A DNA stretch of 33,396 nucleotides from Clostridiales bacterium (GCA_016930575.1 JAFGGL010000056.1:1-33396), one strand, 5' to 3'. Positions 8,510 through 16,262 are shown, numbered from the stretch's first letter. Notes: a model not told the origin generated them from the sequence alone. Made by a program: numbers and translations.

Positions 8510-8545
8510 GAAACGACGCCAATTTTACAGTATTGGCGTTGTTTC
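8510..8545 (+). terminator. Intrinsic terminator-like hairpin after the secreted-protein operon
   Basis: The arms GAAACGACGCCAAT and ATTGGCGTTGTTTC pair over 14 positions with one G-U, around a short loop of about 8 nt. It is followed by only a short T-containing tail, so termination may be incomplete. Confidence 0.6.
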
Positions 8546-8661
8546 TGTTACTAGCAATTTGCGTTGAAAAGTGGTTTGCATATTCTTGCCGTACAGTTGT
8601 CAACAATTTCACGGAATAATGGAATAACATACGAAGAAATCTGCTGCCAGGAGGAGATATT

Positions 8662-9162
8662 ATGTGGGGAAAAGCCTTGGTGATCATCGATATTCAAAAT
8701 GACATCACAAAGAATTACAAGGACGTTATCGGCAATATCAATCAAGCGGTTGATTGGGCAGTCAATAGCAATATTCATGTTGTTTATATACGGCATGAAA
8801 ACCTATCGGCCGGTACAAAGACGTTTAAACCCGATACACGCGGATCTGAACTGGTTTCAGACTTGAAAATCGTATCCAAAAACGTATTTACGAAATACAA
8901 AGGAAACGCGTTAACCAGCGAAGAATTTGCAGGCTTTGTTCGTAAAAATGAAATTGGCGATTTCTACATAGCGGGAGCGGACGCCGTTGCCTGCGTGAAA
9001 TCAACCTGTTACAACTTGCGCAAGGAAAACTACGCCGTTACTGTCCTGTCAGATTGCATTACCAGTTATGACAAACGAAAAATCGACGGGATGCTACGCT
9101 ATTATGAAAGGCAAGGCTGTAGAATCATTCGTTTAAACGACTTGTTGCCCGATCATAGTTAA
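8662..9162 (+). CDS. Cysteine hydrolase, isochorismatase-like family
   Basis: The 166-residue product is slightly short for the family but complete. The catalytic triad is visible: D10 in ALVIIDIQND, K78 in VFTKYKGNAL, and C111 in AGADAVACVKSTCYNL. Family members hydrolyse amides such as nicotinamide or N-carbamoyl compounds, or isochorismate. The substrate cannot be told from sequence. CCAGGAGGAG lies 6 nt before the ATG. Its base composition (AT-richer, more AAA/AAT codons) differs from the GC-rich neighbours, which suggests later acquisition. It stands alone, between the operon terminator and rpmB. Confidence 0.85.
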   Translation: MWGKALVIIDIQNDITKNYKDVIGNINQAVDWAVNSNIHVVYIRHENLSAGTKTFKPDTRGSELVSDLKIVSKNVFTKYKGNALTSEEFAGFVRKNEIGDFYIAGADAVACVKSTCYNLRKENYAVTVLSDCITSYDKRKIDGMLRYYERQGCRIIRLNDLLPDHS

Positions 9163-9199
9163 AAAAGCACAGGAGCACTAGAAAATTAACCCGTACCTC

Positions 9200-9228
9200 T
9201 TGTCAAACGTGTAAAACGATGATAAAAT
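9200..9228 (+). promoter_or_regulatory. rpmB promoter
   Basis: TTGTCA (9200-9205) and TAAAAT (9223-9228) are separated by 17 nt, about 45 nt before the L28 start. A GGAGGTG ribosome site follows at about 9260. Confidence 0.7.
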
Positions 9229-9273
9229 AGTTAGGCTGTGATGATTTAACTCTCCCGTTAGGAGGTGTAGCAA

Positions 9274-9498
9274 ATGGGTAAGTTCTGTGAAGTTTGCGAG
9301 AAGGGGAAGATGAACGGCAATCTGGTCAGCCATTCCAATCGCAAGACCCATCACATGTGGGCACCGAACGTGCAGCGCGTCCGCGTGGAGATGAACGGTC
9401 AGGTGAAGCGCATCAATGTCTGCACCCGCTGCCTGCGCAGCGGAAAGGTACAGCGCGCGCTGCCGACCAAATCGGAGGAAGCCGTACCGGAAGCGTAA
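9274..9498 (+). CDS. rpmB: 50S ribosomal protein L28
   Basis: The 74-residue basic protein begins MGKFCEVCEKGKMNGNLVSHSN and contains RTHHMW-like and RVRVEMNG segments typical of bL28. It carries two CxxC pairs (C5/C8 and C50/C53), the zinc-binding C+ form of this ribosomal protein. The tail KSEEAVPEA is acidic and probably flexible. GGAGGTG precedes the ATG. It is monocistronic, with its own promoter and a terminator just downstream. Confidence 0.95.
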   Translation: MGKFCEVCEKGKMNGNLVSHSNRKTHHMWAPNVQRVRVEMNGQVKRINVCTRCLRSGKVQRALPTKSEEAVPEA

Positions 9499-9521
9499 AC
9501 CGATCCCTATGCAATTGAAAG

Positions 9522-9543
9522 CCCGATAATATCGGGTTTTTTT
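9522..9543 (+). terminator. rpmB intrinsic terminator
   Basis: CCCGAT (9522-9527), a 3-nt loop, ATCGGG (9531-9536), then seven T residues. Confidence 0.85.
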
Positions 9544-9554
9544 GATATAGCTTA

Positions 9555-9563
9555 TGATATAAT
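9555..9563 (+). promoter_or_regulatory. Extended -10 promoter for the QueG-like gene
   Basis: TGA-TATAAT matches the extended -10 form (TGn before a perfect TATAAT). No good -35 is seen, because the upstream position is occupied by the rpmB terminator T run. It lies about 40 nt before the next ATG. Confidence 0.55.
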
Positions 9564-9605
9564 AGGCAAAACTGTTTCTGTTTGGGTTTGGGGGGTGAAG
9601 TTTCG

Positions 9606-10292
9606 ATGAAGGAAGAGATTCGGGCGCTGGCGCTGTCGCTGGGCGCCGACGTTTGCGGTTTTGCGGAGACCGGGCGCTTTGCGGACGCTCCGGCAGGGTT
9701 TTCGCCGCTGGATGTATATAAAGACTGCCAAACGGTGATCGTGCTGGGGATCGCGCTGCCCAAAGGCCTGACGAAGATCAAACCAAGGCTGGTTTACAAC
9801 CACTTCAACGAACCGGTCATCGGCGCCCTGTTGGATCAGGTTTCACTGCGGCTGGCCCGGGAGACGGAACGGCGCTTCGGCTGCTGCGCCGTGCCTGTGC
9901 CCTGCGATACCCCCTATGAATACTGGGACGCGGAGCATATGGAAGGCCGCGGCCTGATCTCCATGAAGCATGCGGCCGTACGCGCGGGCCTGGGGACGCT
10001 GGGGAAAAACACGCTGCTGCTCAACAGGGAGTACGGCAATATGCTCAATCTGGGCATGGTGCTGACGGACCTGTCCATTCCGTCCGATCCGCTTGCGAAA
10101 AGCATCTGCATCGCCGGGTGCACAAAATGCGAAGACAGCTGCCCGGCAAACGCGATCCGAAACGGGGTAGTGGACCAAAAGTTGTGCCGGGAGCATTCCT
10201 ATTCACAAAAAACGGCAAAAGGATACGATACGACGGAGTGCAACCTCTGCCGTACCGTGTGTCCCGTTGTTTTCGGGTTAAAAACAGGTTAA
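9606..10292 (+). CDS. QueG-like protein with double [4Fe-4S] cluster domain
   Basis: The product is 228 residues from the ATG at 9606, which has GGGGGGTG about 8 nt upstream. The C-terminal part holds two cluster motifs: CIAGCTKCEDSCPANAI and CNLCRTVCPV. Upstream are the CDTPYEYW and GLGTLGKNTLLLN stretches that resemble the cobalamin-interacting core of epoxyqueuosine reductase. QueG is usually 310-380 residues with an additional C-terminal region, so this is a short relative and may not be the true tRNA enzyme. It more likely belongs to the broad family of epoxyqueuosine-reductase-like iron-sulfur proteins. It converges with tatD; the two stop codons overlap in TTAA at 10289-10292. Confidence 0.8.
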   Translation: MKEEIRALALSLGADVCGFAETGRFADAPAGFSPLDVYKDCQTVIVLGIALPKGLTKIKPRLVYNHFNEPVIGALLDQVSLRLARETERRFGCCAVPVPCDTPYEYWDAEHMEGRGLISMKHAAVRAGLGTLGKNTLLLNREYGNMLNLGMVLTDLSIPSDPLAKSICIAGCTKCEDSCPANAIRNGVVDQKLCREHSYSQKTAKGYDTTECNLCRTVCPVVFGLKTG

Positions 10293-11053
10293 TTCAGGTT
10301 GAAGAGCCGCGCGGTGTTTTCCGCTGCCCTTGCGGCGAGTTCGTCCGCCGGCATGCCCCGCAGTTCGGCCACCTTCTCCGCCACGAAGCGCACGTAAGCG
10401 GGTTCGTTGCGCTTGCCGCGCACGGGCACGGGCGCCATATACGGGCTGTCGGTCTCGATCAGCAGGCGGTCGATCGGCACGAAGCGCGCGACCGCCTGCA
10501 GGTTTTTGGCGTTTTTAAAGGTGACCGAACCGGAAAAGGAAATATAAAGCCCAAGATCCAGATATATTTTCACGCTTTCCAGGCTACCCGTGTAGCAGTG
10601 CATCACGCCCTGCGGCAGGTAGTTTTTTCTGGCGCGCAGCATATCGGTAAACTCGCCGTGCGCGTCCCGCACGTGGAACACGGCGGGCGCTTTTTTGCGG
10701 TATGCGTAATCAAGTTGCGCCACCAGCGCCTTGCGCTGCGCGTCTCTAGGCGAGTGGTCGTAGTAGTAATCCAGCCCGATCTCCCCGACGCCGACGATGC
10801 GTGGCATGGACAGCCATTCATCCATGCGTTCAAATATCGACTCTGTAAACGTGCTCGCCTCGTGCGGATGCACGCCGACCACGCCGTATACGTTTTCGTA
10901 TTGCTCCGTCAACTTGGCGATGCGCAGGCTCGTCGCCTCGTCGCTGCCCGCCAGGATGCAGCGGGTAACATTCACGGCCTTCATCCTTTTGAGCGCCTGG
11001 TCCACCTCGCCCGCGAAGCGGTCGTCCTCCAGATGGCAGTGGCTGTCGATCAT
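10289..11053 (-). CDS. tatD: TatD-family metal-dependent deoxyribonuclease
   Basis: The 254-residue protein has all the family motifs: MIDSHCHL at the N-terminus (H5, H7), GVVGVHPHEA, VGEIGLDYYYD, a central VFHVRDA, GVMHCYTGS, and LLIETDSPYMAP before the C-terminal PAYV segment. TatD/YcfH proteins are TIM-barrel metal-dependent 3'-5' exonucleases, often found next to metG in Bacillota. Here the start ATG overlaps the metG stop by 4 nt (ATGA at 11050-11053), so it is translationally coupled and under the metG T-box. It ends against the QueG-like gene with overlapping stops and no terminator. Confidence 0.95.
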   Translation of the reverse strand: MIDSHCHLEDDRFAGEVDQALKRMKAVNVTRCILAGSDEATSLRIAKLTEQYENVYGVVGVHPHEASTFTESIFERMDEWLSMPRIVGVGEIGLDYYYDHSPRDAQRKALVAQLDYAYRKKAPAVFHVRDAHGEFTDMLRARKNYLPQGVMHCYTGSLESVKIYLDLGLYISFSGSVTFKNAKNLQAVARFVPIDRLLIETDSPYMAPVPVRGKRNEPAYVRFVAEKVAELRGMPADELAARAAENTARLFNLN

Positions 11054-12990
11054 CTGACGATATCTCCGTCCGCTGCGCCGGGTTCCGGCGTTACGATCGT
11101 AAGCTGTTTATCATCCTTGTCCGAGGCGCACAGGATCATGCCCTCGCTGAGCACGCCGCGGATCTTGACGGGCTGCAGGTTCTTCACCAGCACCACCTGC
11201 TTGCCGACCATGTCCCCTGGCGCATAGAACTGCGCAATGCCGCTTAAAACCGTGCGCTCGGGCTCGGCTTCGCCAAGCGACAGGCGGAGTTTTAGAAACT
11301 TGTCGCTCTTCTCCAGCTTCTCGGCCTCCAGCACCCGCGCGACGCACAGCTGCACCTTCTCAAAATCGTCGATGGCGATCTCCGCTTTTCTCTCCGGTTC
11401 TTCTGCCGGAACGTCTTTGGGTTCGGGGACGACATCCTTGAGCTCCTTCTCCACGTCGATGCGCGGGAACAGCGAGTCGCCTTTTTCTACTTTCGTGCCG
11501 GGTTTGATCTTGCCGAATACGTAAAGCGAATCTAGCGTCTGCAAATCAGGCTCCGCTACACCAAGCTGCGCAAAAAGCTTTGCGGGCGTGCGGGGCATGG
11601 TGGGTGCGATGAGTACACCGATATGGCGCAGCACTTCACATAGCACATACAGCACCGTTTGCAGGCGCTGTTTGCCCTCGTCCGTCTTGGCGAGCACCCA
11701 CGGTGCGGTTATATCGATATAACGGTTGGCTTCCCCGATCAGCGCCCAGAGTTCGGTCAGCGCGACGGAAAACTGCATGCCCGCCATCTGACGCGCGACC
11801 TTTTTCGGGGTTTCTTCAGCCAGCGCGATCAGGGTTTTGTCAACGTCTTCATATGTGTTGGGTGAGGGAATGCTTCCGGCGAAGTATTTCTCCACCATCG
11901 CGACGGTGCGGCTCAGGAGGTTTCCCAAATCGTTGGCCAGGTCGGCGTTGATGCGCTTGAGCATCGCCTCGTAGCTGAACTGCCCGTCTGTGCCAAACGT
12001 CATCTCCCGCATCAGATAATATCGGATGGCGTCGCTCCCGTAACGATTGGAAAGCGACACGGGGTCCACCACGTTGCCCATGGACTTGGACATCTTCACG
12101 CCCTCCACCACAAGCCAGCCGTGCCCGAAAACCTGTTTTGGCAGCGGCAATCCCAGCGCCTTGAGCAGGATCGGCCAGATGATGGTATGGAAGCGGATGA
12201 TATCCTTGCCGACCAGGTGGATATCCGCGGGCCAGTAACGCCGGTACAGGGAATCGTCTTGGGAACCTTGCCCCAGCACGCTGATGTAGTTGGTCAGCGC
12301 GTCCACCCACACGTAAACGGTATGCGCGGGATCGAAATCCACCGGAATGCCCCACTTGATTGTGGTCCGGCTGACGCACAGGTCGTTAAGCCCGGGCTTT
12401 AAAAAGTTGTTGACCATCTCGTTGCGGCGCGAATCCGGCTGGATGAATTTCGGATTCTTTTCAATATAATCCAGCAGCCAGTCCTGGTACTTGCTGAGCT
12501 TGAGAAAATACGCTTCCTCCGAGGTTTTCTCCACGGGACGGCCGCAGTCCGGGCACTTGCCGTCCACCAGCTGCAATTCGGTAAAGAAGGTTTCGTCGGG
12601 AGTACAATACCAGCCCTCGTACCGGCCTTTGTAGATGTCTCCCTGCTCGAAAAGCTGCTTGAACGCGCGCTGCACGCACGCCACGTGCCGCTGGTCCGTG
12701 GTGCGGATAAAGTCGTCGTACTCCACGTCCATCAGCTTCCACAGGCCCTTGATGCCCGCGACGATCTCATCCACGTAGGCAATGGGGGATACACCCTTTT
12801 CCTGCGCCTTGCGCTCGATCTTCTGGCCGTGCTCGTCGGTGCCGGTGACGAAGTAAACGTCCAGGCCTTCCTGCTTCTTGTAGCGCGCCATGGTATCGGC
12901 GGCAACGCTGCAGTAGGCGTTTCCGATATGCAGGTTGTCGCTGGGATAATAGATCGGCGTGGTGATGTAGAACGTCTCCTGTTTGGGCAT
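11050..12990 (-). CDS. metG: Methionyl-tRNA synthetase with C-terminal tRNA-binding domain
   Basis: The 646-residue protein is a class I synthetase that charges tRNA-Met. It has HIGN at 21-24 and KMSKS at 299-303. A zinc-knuckle insert contains CPDCG and WYCTPDE. The anticodon-binding helical domain follows, ending in a PAEEPERK linker. The last 105 residues form the EMAPII/Trbp111 OB-fold module (FEKVQLCVARVLEAEKLEKSDKFLKLRLSLGE ... GMILCASD), which boosts tRNA binding. GGAGGCC lies 5 nt before the ATG. It is the first gene of the metG-tatD operon and is preceded by a T-box leader. Confidence 0.97.
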   Translation of the reverse strand: MPKQETFYITTPIYYPSDNLHIGNAYCSVAADTMARYKKQEGLDVYFVTGTDEHGQKIERKAQEKGVSPIAYVDEIVAGIKGLWKLMDVEYDDFIRTTDQRHVACVQRAFKQLFEQGDIYKGRYEGWYCTPDETFFTELQLVDGKCPDCGRPVEKTSEEAYFLKLSKYQDWLLDYIEKNPKFIQPDSRRNEMVNNFLKPGLNDLCVSRTTIKWGIPVDFDPAHTVYVWVDALTNYISVLGQGSQDDSLYRRYWPADIHLVGKDIIRFHTIIWPILLKALGLPLPKQVFGHGWLVVEGVKMSKSMGNVVDPVSLSNRYGSDAIRYYLMREMTFGTDGQFSYEAMLKRINADLANDLGNLLSRTVAMVEKYFAGSIPSPNTYEDVDKTLIALAEETPKKVARQMAGMQFSVALTELWALIGEANRYIDITAPWVLAKTDEGKQRLQTVLYVLCEVLRHIGVLIAPTMPRTPAKLFAQLGVAEPDLQTLDSLYVFGKIKPGTKVEKGDSLFPRIDVEKELKDVVPEPKDVPAEEPERKAEIAIDDFEKVQLCVARVLEAEKLEKSDKFLKLRLSLGEAEPERTVLSGIAQFYAPGDMVGKQVVLVKNLQPVKIRGVLSEGMILCASDKDDKQLTIVTPEPGAADGDIVR

Positions 12991-13019
12991 GGTATGGCCT
13001 CCTTGTCATTGGCGGCAAT

Positions 13020-13056
13020 AAAAAAGCCGCCGCTTCCGGTATTGGAAGGGGCGGGC
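13020..13056 (-). terminator. T-box-controlled terminator
   Basis: The coding-strand arms CCGCC-CTTCC and GGAAG-GGCGG pair with one internal C-C mismatch around a short loop, followed by six T residues. It lies 30 nt before the metG ATG. Confidence 0.8.
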
Positions 13057-13236
13057 ACAGCCCGCGGTACCACCCTTGATTTATCGCTTGATTGCAGCGG
13101 TAACGGCGCCTGCCGCCCTGCCCTACAATATCGAACAGGGACGCTCCCGGGCCATGTTCCCGTGCTCTCCCGCGCCGCATTTCACCAGCCGCGGCTCTCT
13201 TTGGCGGGTCGGTTCCGGTACTCTCCCGTTCATCGC
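13020..13236 (-). promoter_or_regulatory. T-box riboswitch leader of metG
   Basis: On the minus strand the conserved T-box AGGGTGGTACCGCGGG occupies 13061-13076. The Stem I start GATGAACGGGAGAGTA is near 13221-13236. The specifier region reads GGGAACATGGCCCGGGAG; the ATG at 13153-13155 fits a methionine codon. Downstream is a terminator ending in a T run at 13020-13025, which competes with an antiterminator that includes the T-box. Uncharged tRNA-Met should allow readthrough into metG and tatD. Specifier assignment is by position and product, not by folding software. Confidence 0.88.
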
Positions 13237-13242
13237 ACTTCT

Positions 13243-13270
13243 ATTATAACGATTTGCCCGCTCTTGTCAA
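13243..13270 (-). promoter_or_regulatory. metG promoter
   Basis: Perfect TTGACA (13265-13270 on the minus strand) and perfect TATAAT (13243-13248), 16 nt apart, immediately upstream of the T-box leader. Confidence 0.85.
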
Positions 13271-13429
13271 TGCGGGGAACGCTTTTGGCAGCATGCATCC
13301 ATAATTTACCAGTTATGCCATATTATACATTATAGATGATGGCAAACCCAAACATGGCAATCGCTTGTATGCATTGGAATGGACAGGAGTTTGTTAAGAA
13401 AATACTTAGTGGATATTCGCCATTATACA
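13271..13429. other. AT-rich intergenic stretch between metG and AbrB-type gene
   Basis: No gene is seen. It contains ATTATACATT at 13322-13331, repeated exactly at 13422-13431, 100 bp apart, with the second copy overlapping the -35 of the AbrB-type gene promoter. This could be a regulator-binding pair or chance in AT-rich DNA. Confidence 0.4.
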
Positions 13430-13458
13430 TTGACAACACATGAATAATCTGGTAAAAT
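13430..13458 (+). promoter_or_regulatory. Promoter of the AbrB-family gene
   Basis: TTGACA (13430-13435) and TAAAAT (13453-13458) with a 17-nt spacer. The start codon is about 57 nt further on. Confidence 0.75.
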
Positions 13459-13515
13459 TACGCTTGAAAGATTCCATTATTTGATAGTAGGAGTGACTTC
13501 TTGGGGGGCGTGCGT

Positions 13516-13761
13516 ATGAAATCTACCGGCATTGTTCGGAAACTGGACAACCTGGGAAGGGTTGTCATTCCTATCGAATTGCGGAAAACCTATGACATTG
13601 CCATCAACGATACGCTGGAGATCTTCACAGAGGGCGATAAGATCATCATGAAGAAATACCACCCGGCCTGTGTATTCTGCAATGACGCCAGAGATGTGCG
13701 GCTGTTCAAGGACAAACTGGTATGCGAGAAGTGCATACGGGAGCTCAGCAAGGGGAAATAA
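13516..13761 (+). CDS. AbrB/SpoVT-family transcriptional regulator with zinc-knuckle tail
   Basis: The 81-residue protein starts MKSTGIVRKLDNLGRVVIPIELRKTYDI, the swapped-hairpin AbrB DNA-binding domain, with the family's STGIVR and GRVVIP motifs. Residues 55-75 add CVFC and CEKC pairs, a C4 zinc-knuckle found in AbrB-type regulators of Clostridia. GGGGGG precedes the ATG at 13516. Family members such as Bacillus AbrB and SpoVT control transition-state and sporulation genes as tetramers. It has its own promoter and terminator. AbrB regulators often repress themselves. True target unknown. Confidence 0.92.
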   Translation: MKSTGIVRKLDNLGRVVIPIELRKTYDIAINDTLEIFTEGDKIIMKKYHPACVFCNDARDVRLFKDKLVCEKCIRELSKGK

Positions 13762-13780
13762 CTTGGCAGGATGAAACGCG

Positions 13781-13804
13781 AGCCTCATTTTAATGAGGCT
13801 TTTT
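13781..13804 (+). terminator. Terminator of the AbrB-family gene
   Basis: AGCCTCATT and AATGAGGCT pair perfectly with a 2-nt centre, followed by TTTTTG. The loop can open to the inner AT pairs. Confidence 0.85.
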
Positions 13805-13840
13805 GTGTGCCCGAACACATCGGGCGAATAGCATAACAAC

Positions 13841-13867
13841 ACTGCCGCATGCGTTGCATGCGGCAGT
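13841..13867 (-). terminator. Hairpin downstream of secF
   Basis: ACTGCCGCATGC (13841-13852) and GCATGCGGCAGT (13856-13867) are perfect 12-bp arms around a 3-nt loop. It lies 12 nt after the secF stop on the minus strand. The T tract on that side is weak (GTTGTTA), so it may act as a 3'-end stabiliser as much as a terminator. Confidence 0.65.
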
Positions 13868-13879
13868 CTGTTTGTTGGT

Positions 13880-14797
13880 TTATCTGCGGCGTTTTTTCGC
13901 CTTTTTGCGCCGTATCCCGCGTTCCTCCAGGAACGCCCATACGTAGCCGTTGATCATATTGGCTGAGTAGAGGCCGGAGATGATGCCGATGATGATCGGC
14001 AGGCTGAACTCGCGGATGGACGCCACGCCCAGCACATACAGCGATACGATGGTTACCAGTGTGGTAAGCGTGGTGTTCACCGTGCGCCCCAGGCTTTCGG
14101 AGATGGAGATGTTCACGATCTCGTCGCGCGGGAGGCTGTGGTAGGCGGGCTTTGTGTTGTTCTCGCGGATACGGTCAAAGATCACGATGGTGTTGTTGAT
14201 GGAGTACCCCACGATCGTCAGCATCGCTGCGATGAACGAGGAATTCATCTGAATGACGTTTCTGAGGATGACCATGAAGGAAAGCATGATCAGCACGTCG
14301 TGCAGCAGCCCGATCACCGCCGCCATGCCCGAGAATAGATCGAAGCGGAACGCGATGTAGATCAGCATCAGCGCCGAGGCGATCAGCACGCTCAGGATGG
14401 CGTTTTTAATCAGCGTCGCGCCCGCGGTGGGGCCCACGTAGCTCGCGGTGGCGTTGTCGGTATTCATATCGGGGTATTTTAGCAGCAGCTCTTCCTCAAG
14501 CCCCGATTGTAGGTCCTGAATCTCTTCGTTTGATTCAAGCTTGGGGATTCGGATGCTCAGCGTTGTGCCGTCCGCGCCCGTCGTTGATACCTTGAAATCC
14601 GAGATGCCCTGGTTGCTGAGCGCGGTTTCGATATCGCCCTGCTCAAAGGTGGTGTTCATGTTGTATTCGATGGACAATCCGCCGGCGAAGTCGATACCGT
14701 AGTTGATGCCGCAGCCAAAGAGCGTCATGACCAATGCCGTCAGCATGATGACGGAGGAGATGATCGCGCAGAGTTTCAAACGATTCTTGATAATCAT
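13880..14797 (-). CDS. secF: Protein translocase subunit SecF
   Basis: The 305-residue membrane protein partners with SecD in the SecDF complex, which uses the proton gradient to pull secreted proteins off the SecYEG channel. A first TM helix is followed by GIDFAGGLSIEYNMNT (the conserved SecF P1 start). Five further TM helices include the SINNTIVIFDRIREN motif of TM4-TM5. The basic tail is RRKKAKKRRR. The gene begins 1 nt after the secD stop, so they are co-translated. The length is normal. Confidence 0.96.
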   Translation of the reverse strand: MIIKNRLKLCAIISSVIMLTALVMTLFGCGINYGIDFAGGLSIEYNMNTTFEQGDIETALSNQGISDFKVSTTGADGTTLSIRIPKLESNEEIQDLQSGLEEELLLKYPDMNTDNATASYVGPTAGATLIKNAILSVLIASALMLIYIAFRFDLFSGMAAVIGLLHDVLIMLSFMVILRNVIQMNSSFIAAMLTIVGYSINNTIVIFDRIRENNTKPAYHSLPRDEIVNISISESLGRTVNTTLTTLVTIVSLYVLGVASIREFSLPIIIGIISGLYSANMINGYVWAFLEERGIRRKKAKKRRR

Positions 14798-14798
14798 C

Positions 14799-16172
14799 TT
14801 ACTTCGCCTCCTCTGCCGCGGTCACGGCGGTTTTAGCCGTCAGTTTCTTCGGCGTCATGTAGAGCTTTGGATTCTTCACGATGCGCGCCATATGCGTGAG
14901 CAGGAAGCGCGTGATGACGATCGCCGTGATCATGGACGCGATCACGCTTAGGAGCAGCGTGGTCGCAAAGCCCTGCACCGAACCGGTGCCGAAGAACAGC
15001 AGCACGATAGCGGCGATGATGGTGGTGATATTGGCGTCCACCACGGCGCTCATCGCGTTTTTGAAGCCAATGCGCACCGCGTGCAGGATGGGCCGGCCCG
15101 CGAGCGCTTCTTCCTTCACGCGTTCAAAGATCACGACGTTGGCGTCGACCGCCATGCCGATGCCCAGGATGATGCCGGCGATGCCGGGCAGGGTTAGCTG
15201 GATGCCCGGGACGACGGCGATGAACAGGAATAGAAGAATGATGTAGATGCACAGCGCCCAGTCGGCCAGCAGGCCGGAAAGGCGGTAGCGGACCGCCATG
15301 ATGATCATCACCAGCAGGATGCCGATGATGGCCGCGTTGACCGACGAACCCAGCGCGTCGTCGCCCAGTGTGGCCGATACGGTGTCAAGCCTGTCCTGTC
15401 TGAGGTCCAGCGGCAGCGAGCCGCTTTGCAGCTGCAGGGCGTAATTGTCGGCCTGCTCCTCGGTGAACGAACCCGTCACCATGATGCTGCCGCCGTAGAT
15501 CGCCTCGTGCACGTTCGGGCTCATCAGCACTTCGCCGTCCAGTTGGATGGTGATGGTCTTGCCGATGGATTTGGCGGTCATGTCGCCGAAGATCTGCGCG
15601 CCCTCGCTGGTCAGCTGGAAGCTGATGGCGGGTTTGGAGTTCTCGTCGACCGTGCGTGTGGCGGTTTTCAGGTAGCGGCCTTCCAGAAAGACGTTGCCGT
15701 TATAATCCAGGAACTCCAGTTTCGCGGGGGAGCCGATCAGATCCAGCACCGCCGCGGGATCGGTGACGTCGGGAATCTCCACGCGGATGCCCGCCGTGCC
15801 GAGTTCGGAAACCGTGGCTTCGGTGAAGCCCTTGTCGCTCAGGCGGCGGGCGATGATCTCCATGGTGTTGTCCAGCAGCTGGTTGAAGTTGTAGCCCTCG
15901 GCTTTCAGCTCGTCGGACATGGACGCTTCATATTCCACAAACACGCCGCCCTGCAGGTCCAGCCCCAGCGGGATGGACGCGGGCCATGTGTCCTTGGTGA
16001 CGTTTGTCTGCGGTATCCAGGGCAGCAATTTGTATAAACCCCGGCTGTCAAGGTTCATGCCGTTGAGGCCGACATACCCCGCAAAGACGGTGACGGCGAG
16101 CAGGATGCTCAGCGCGATGATCGAGGCCGCGCGCTTGGAAAGCTTTACCCGCCGGCGGTTATTGACTTTCAT
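14799..16172 (-). CDS. secD: Protein translocase subunit SecD
   Basis: The 457-residue protein has one N-terminal TM helix and a periplasmic P1 domain starting at IPLGLDLQGGVFVEYE. Its P1 head region includes LEFLDYNGNVFLEGR, and five C-terminal TM helices carry the conserved GMAVDANVVIFERVKEE motif, whose Asp is essential for proton-driven function. It is shorter than the E. coli protein (about 615), as is usual for clostridial SecD. It is preceded by AAGGAAGAG, about 11 nt before the ATG, and by a small membrane protein gene 90 nt upstream. No yajC is present nearby. Confidence 0.96.
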   Translation of the reverse strand: MKVNNRRRVKLSKRAASIIALSILLAVTVFAGYVGLNGMNLDSRGLYKLLPWIPQTNVTKDTWPASIPLGLDLQGGVFVEYEASMSDELKAEGYNFNQLLDNTMEIIARRLSDKGFTEATVSELGTAGIRVEIPDVTDPAAVLDLIGSPAKLEFLDYNGNVFLEGRYLKTATRTVDENSKPAISFQLTSEGAQIFGDMTAKSIGKTITIQLDGEVLMSPNVHEAIYGGSIMVTGSFTEEQADNYALQLQSGSLPLDLRQDRLDTVSATLGDDALGSSVNAAIIGILLVMIIMAVRYRLSGLLADWALCIYIILLFLFIAVVPGIQLTLPGIAGIILGIGMAVDANVVIFERVKEEALAGRPILHAVRIGFKNAMSAVVDANITTIIAAIVLLFFGTGSVQGFATTLLLSVIASMITAIVITRFLLTHMARIVKNPKLYMTPKKLTAKTAVTAAEEAK

Positions 16173-16210
16173 TTATCAGTCTCTTCCTTTCTCTTGTTTC
16201 GCACAATAAA

Positions 16211-16244
16211 CCACAGAAAACCATGGCGTGCGGTTTTCCCTGTG
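16211..16244 (-). other. Hairpin between the small membrane gene and secD
   Basis: CCACAGAAAACC and GGTTTTCCCTGTG can pair with a small bulge around a 9-nt loop. The tail has few T residues on the minus strand. It may be a weak attenuator or processing site inside the operon. Confidence 0.35.
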
Positions 16245-16262
16245 TATTTTTGTGATTTGATA

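Noticed and set aside
7146-8687. Long minus-strand open frame opposite the secreted-protein operon
   Set aside because: It runs antisense to two genes with signal peptides and a good ribosome site, has no recognisable domain, and is a product of codon bias in GC-rich DNA.
10118-11227. Plus-strand frame across the QueG-like gene, tatD and metG
   Set aside because: It overlaps three well-supported genes in other frames and has no domain.
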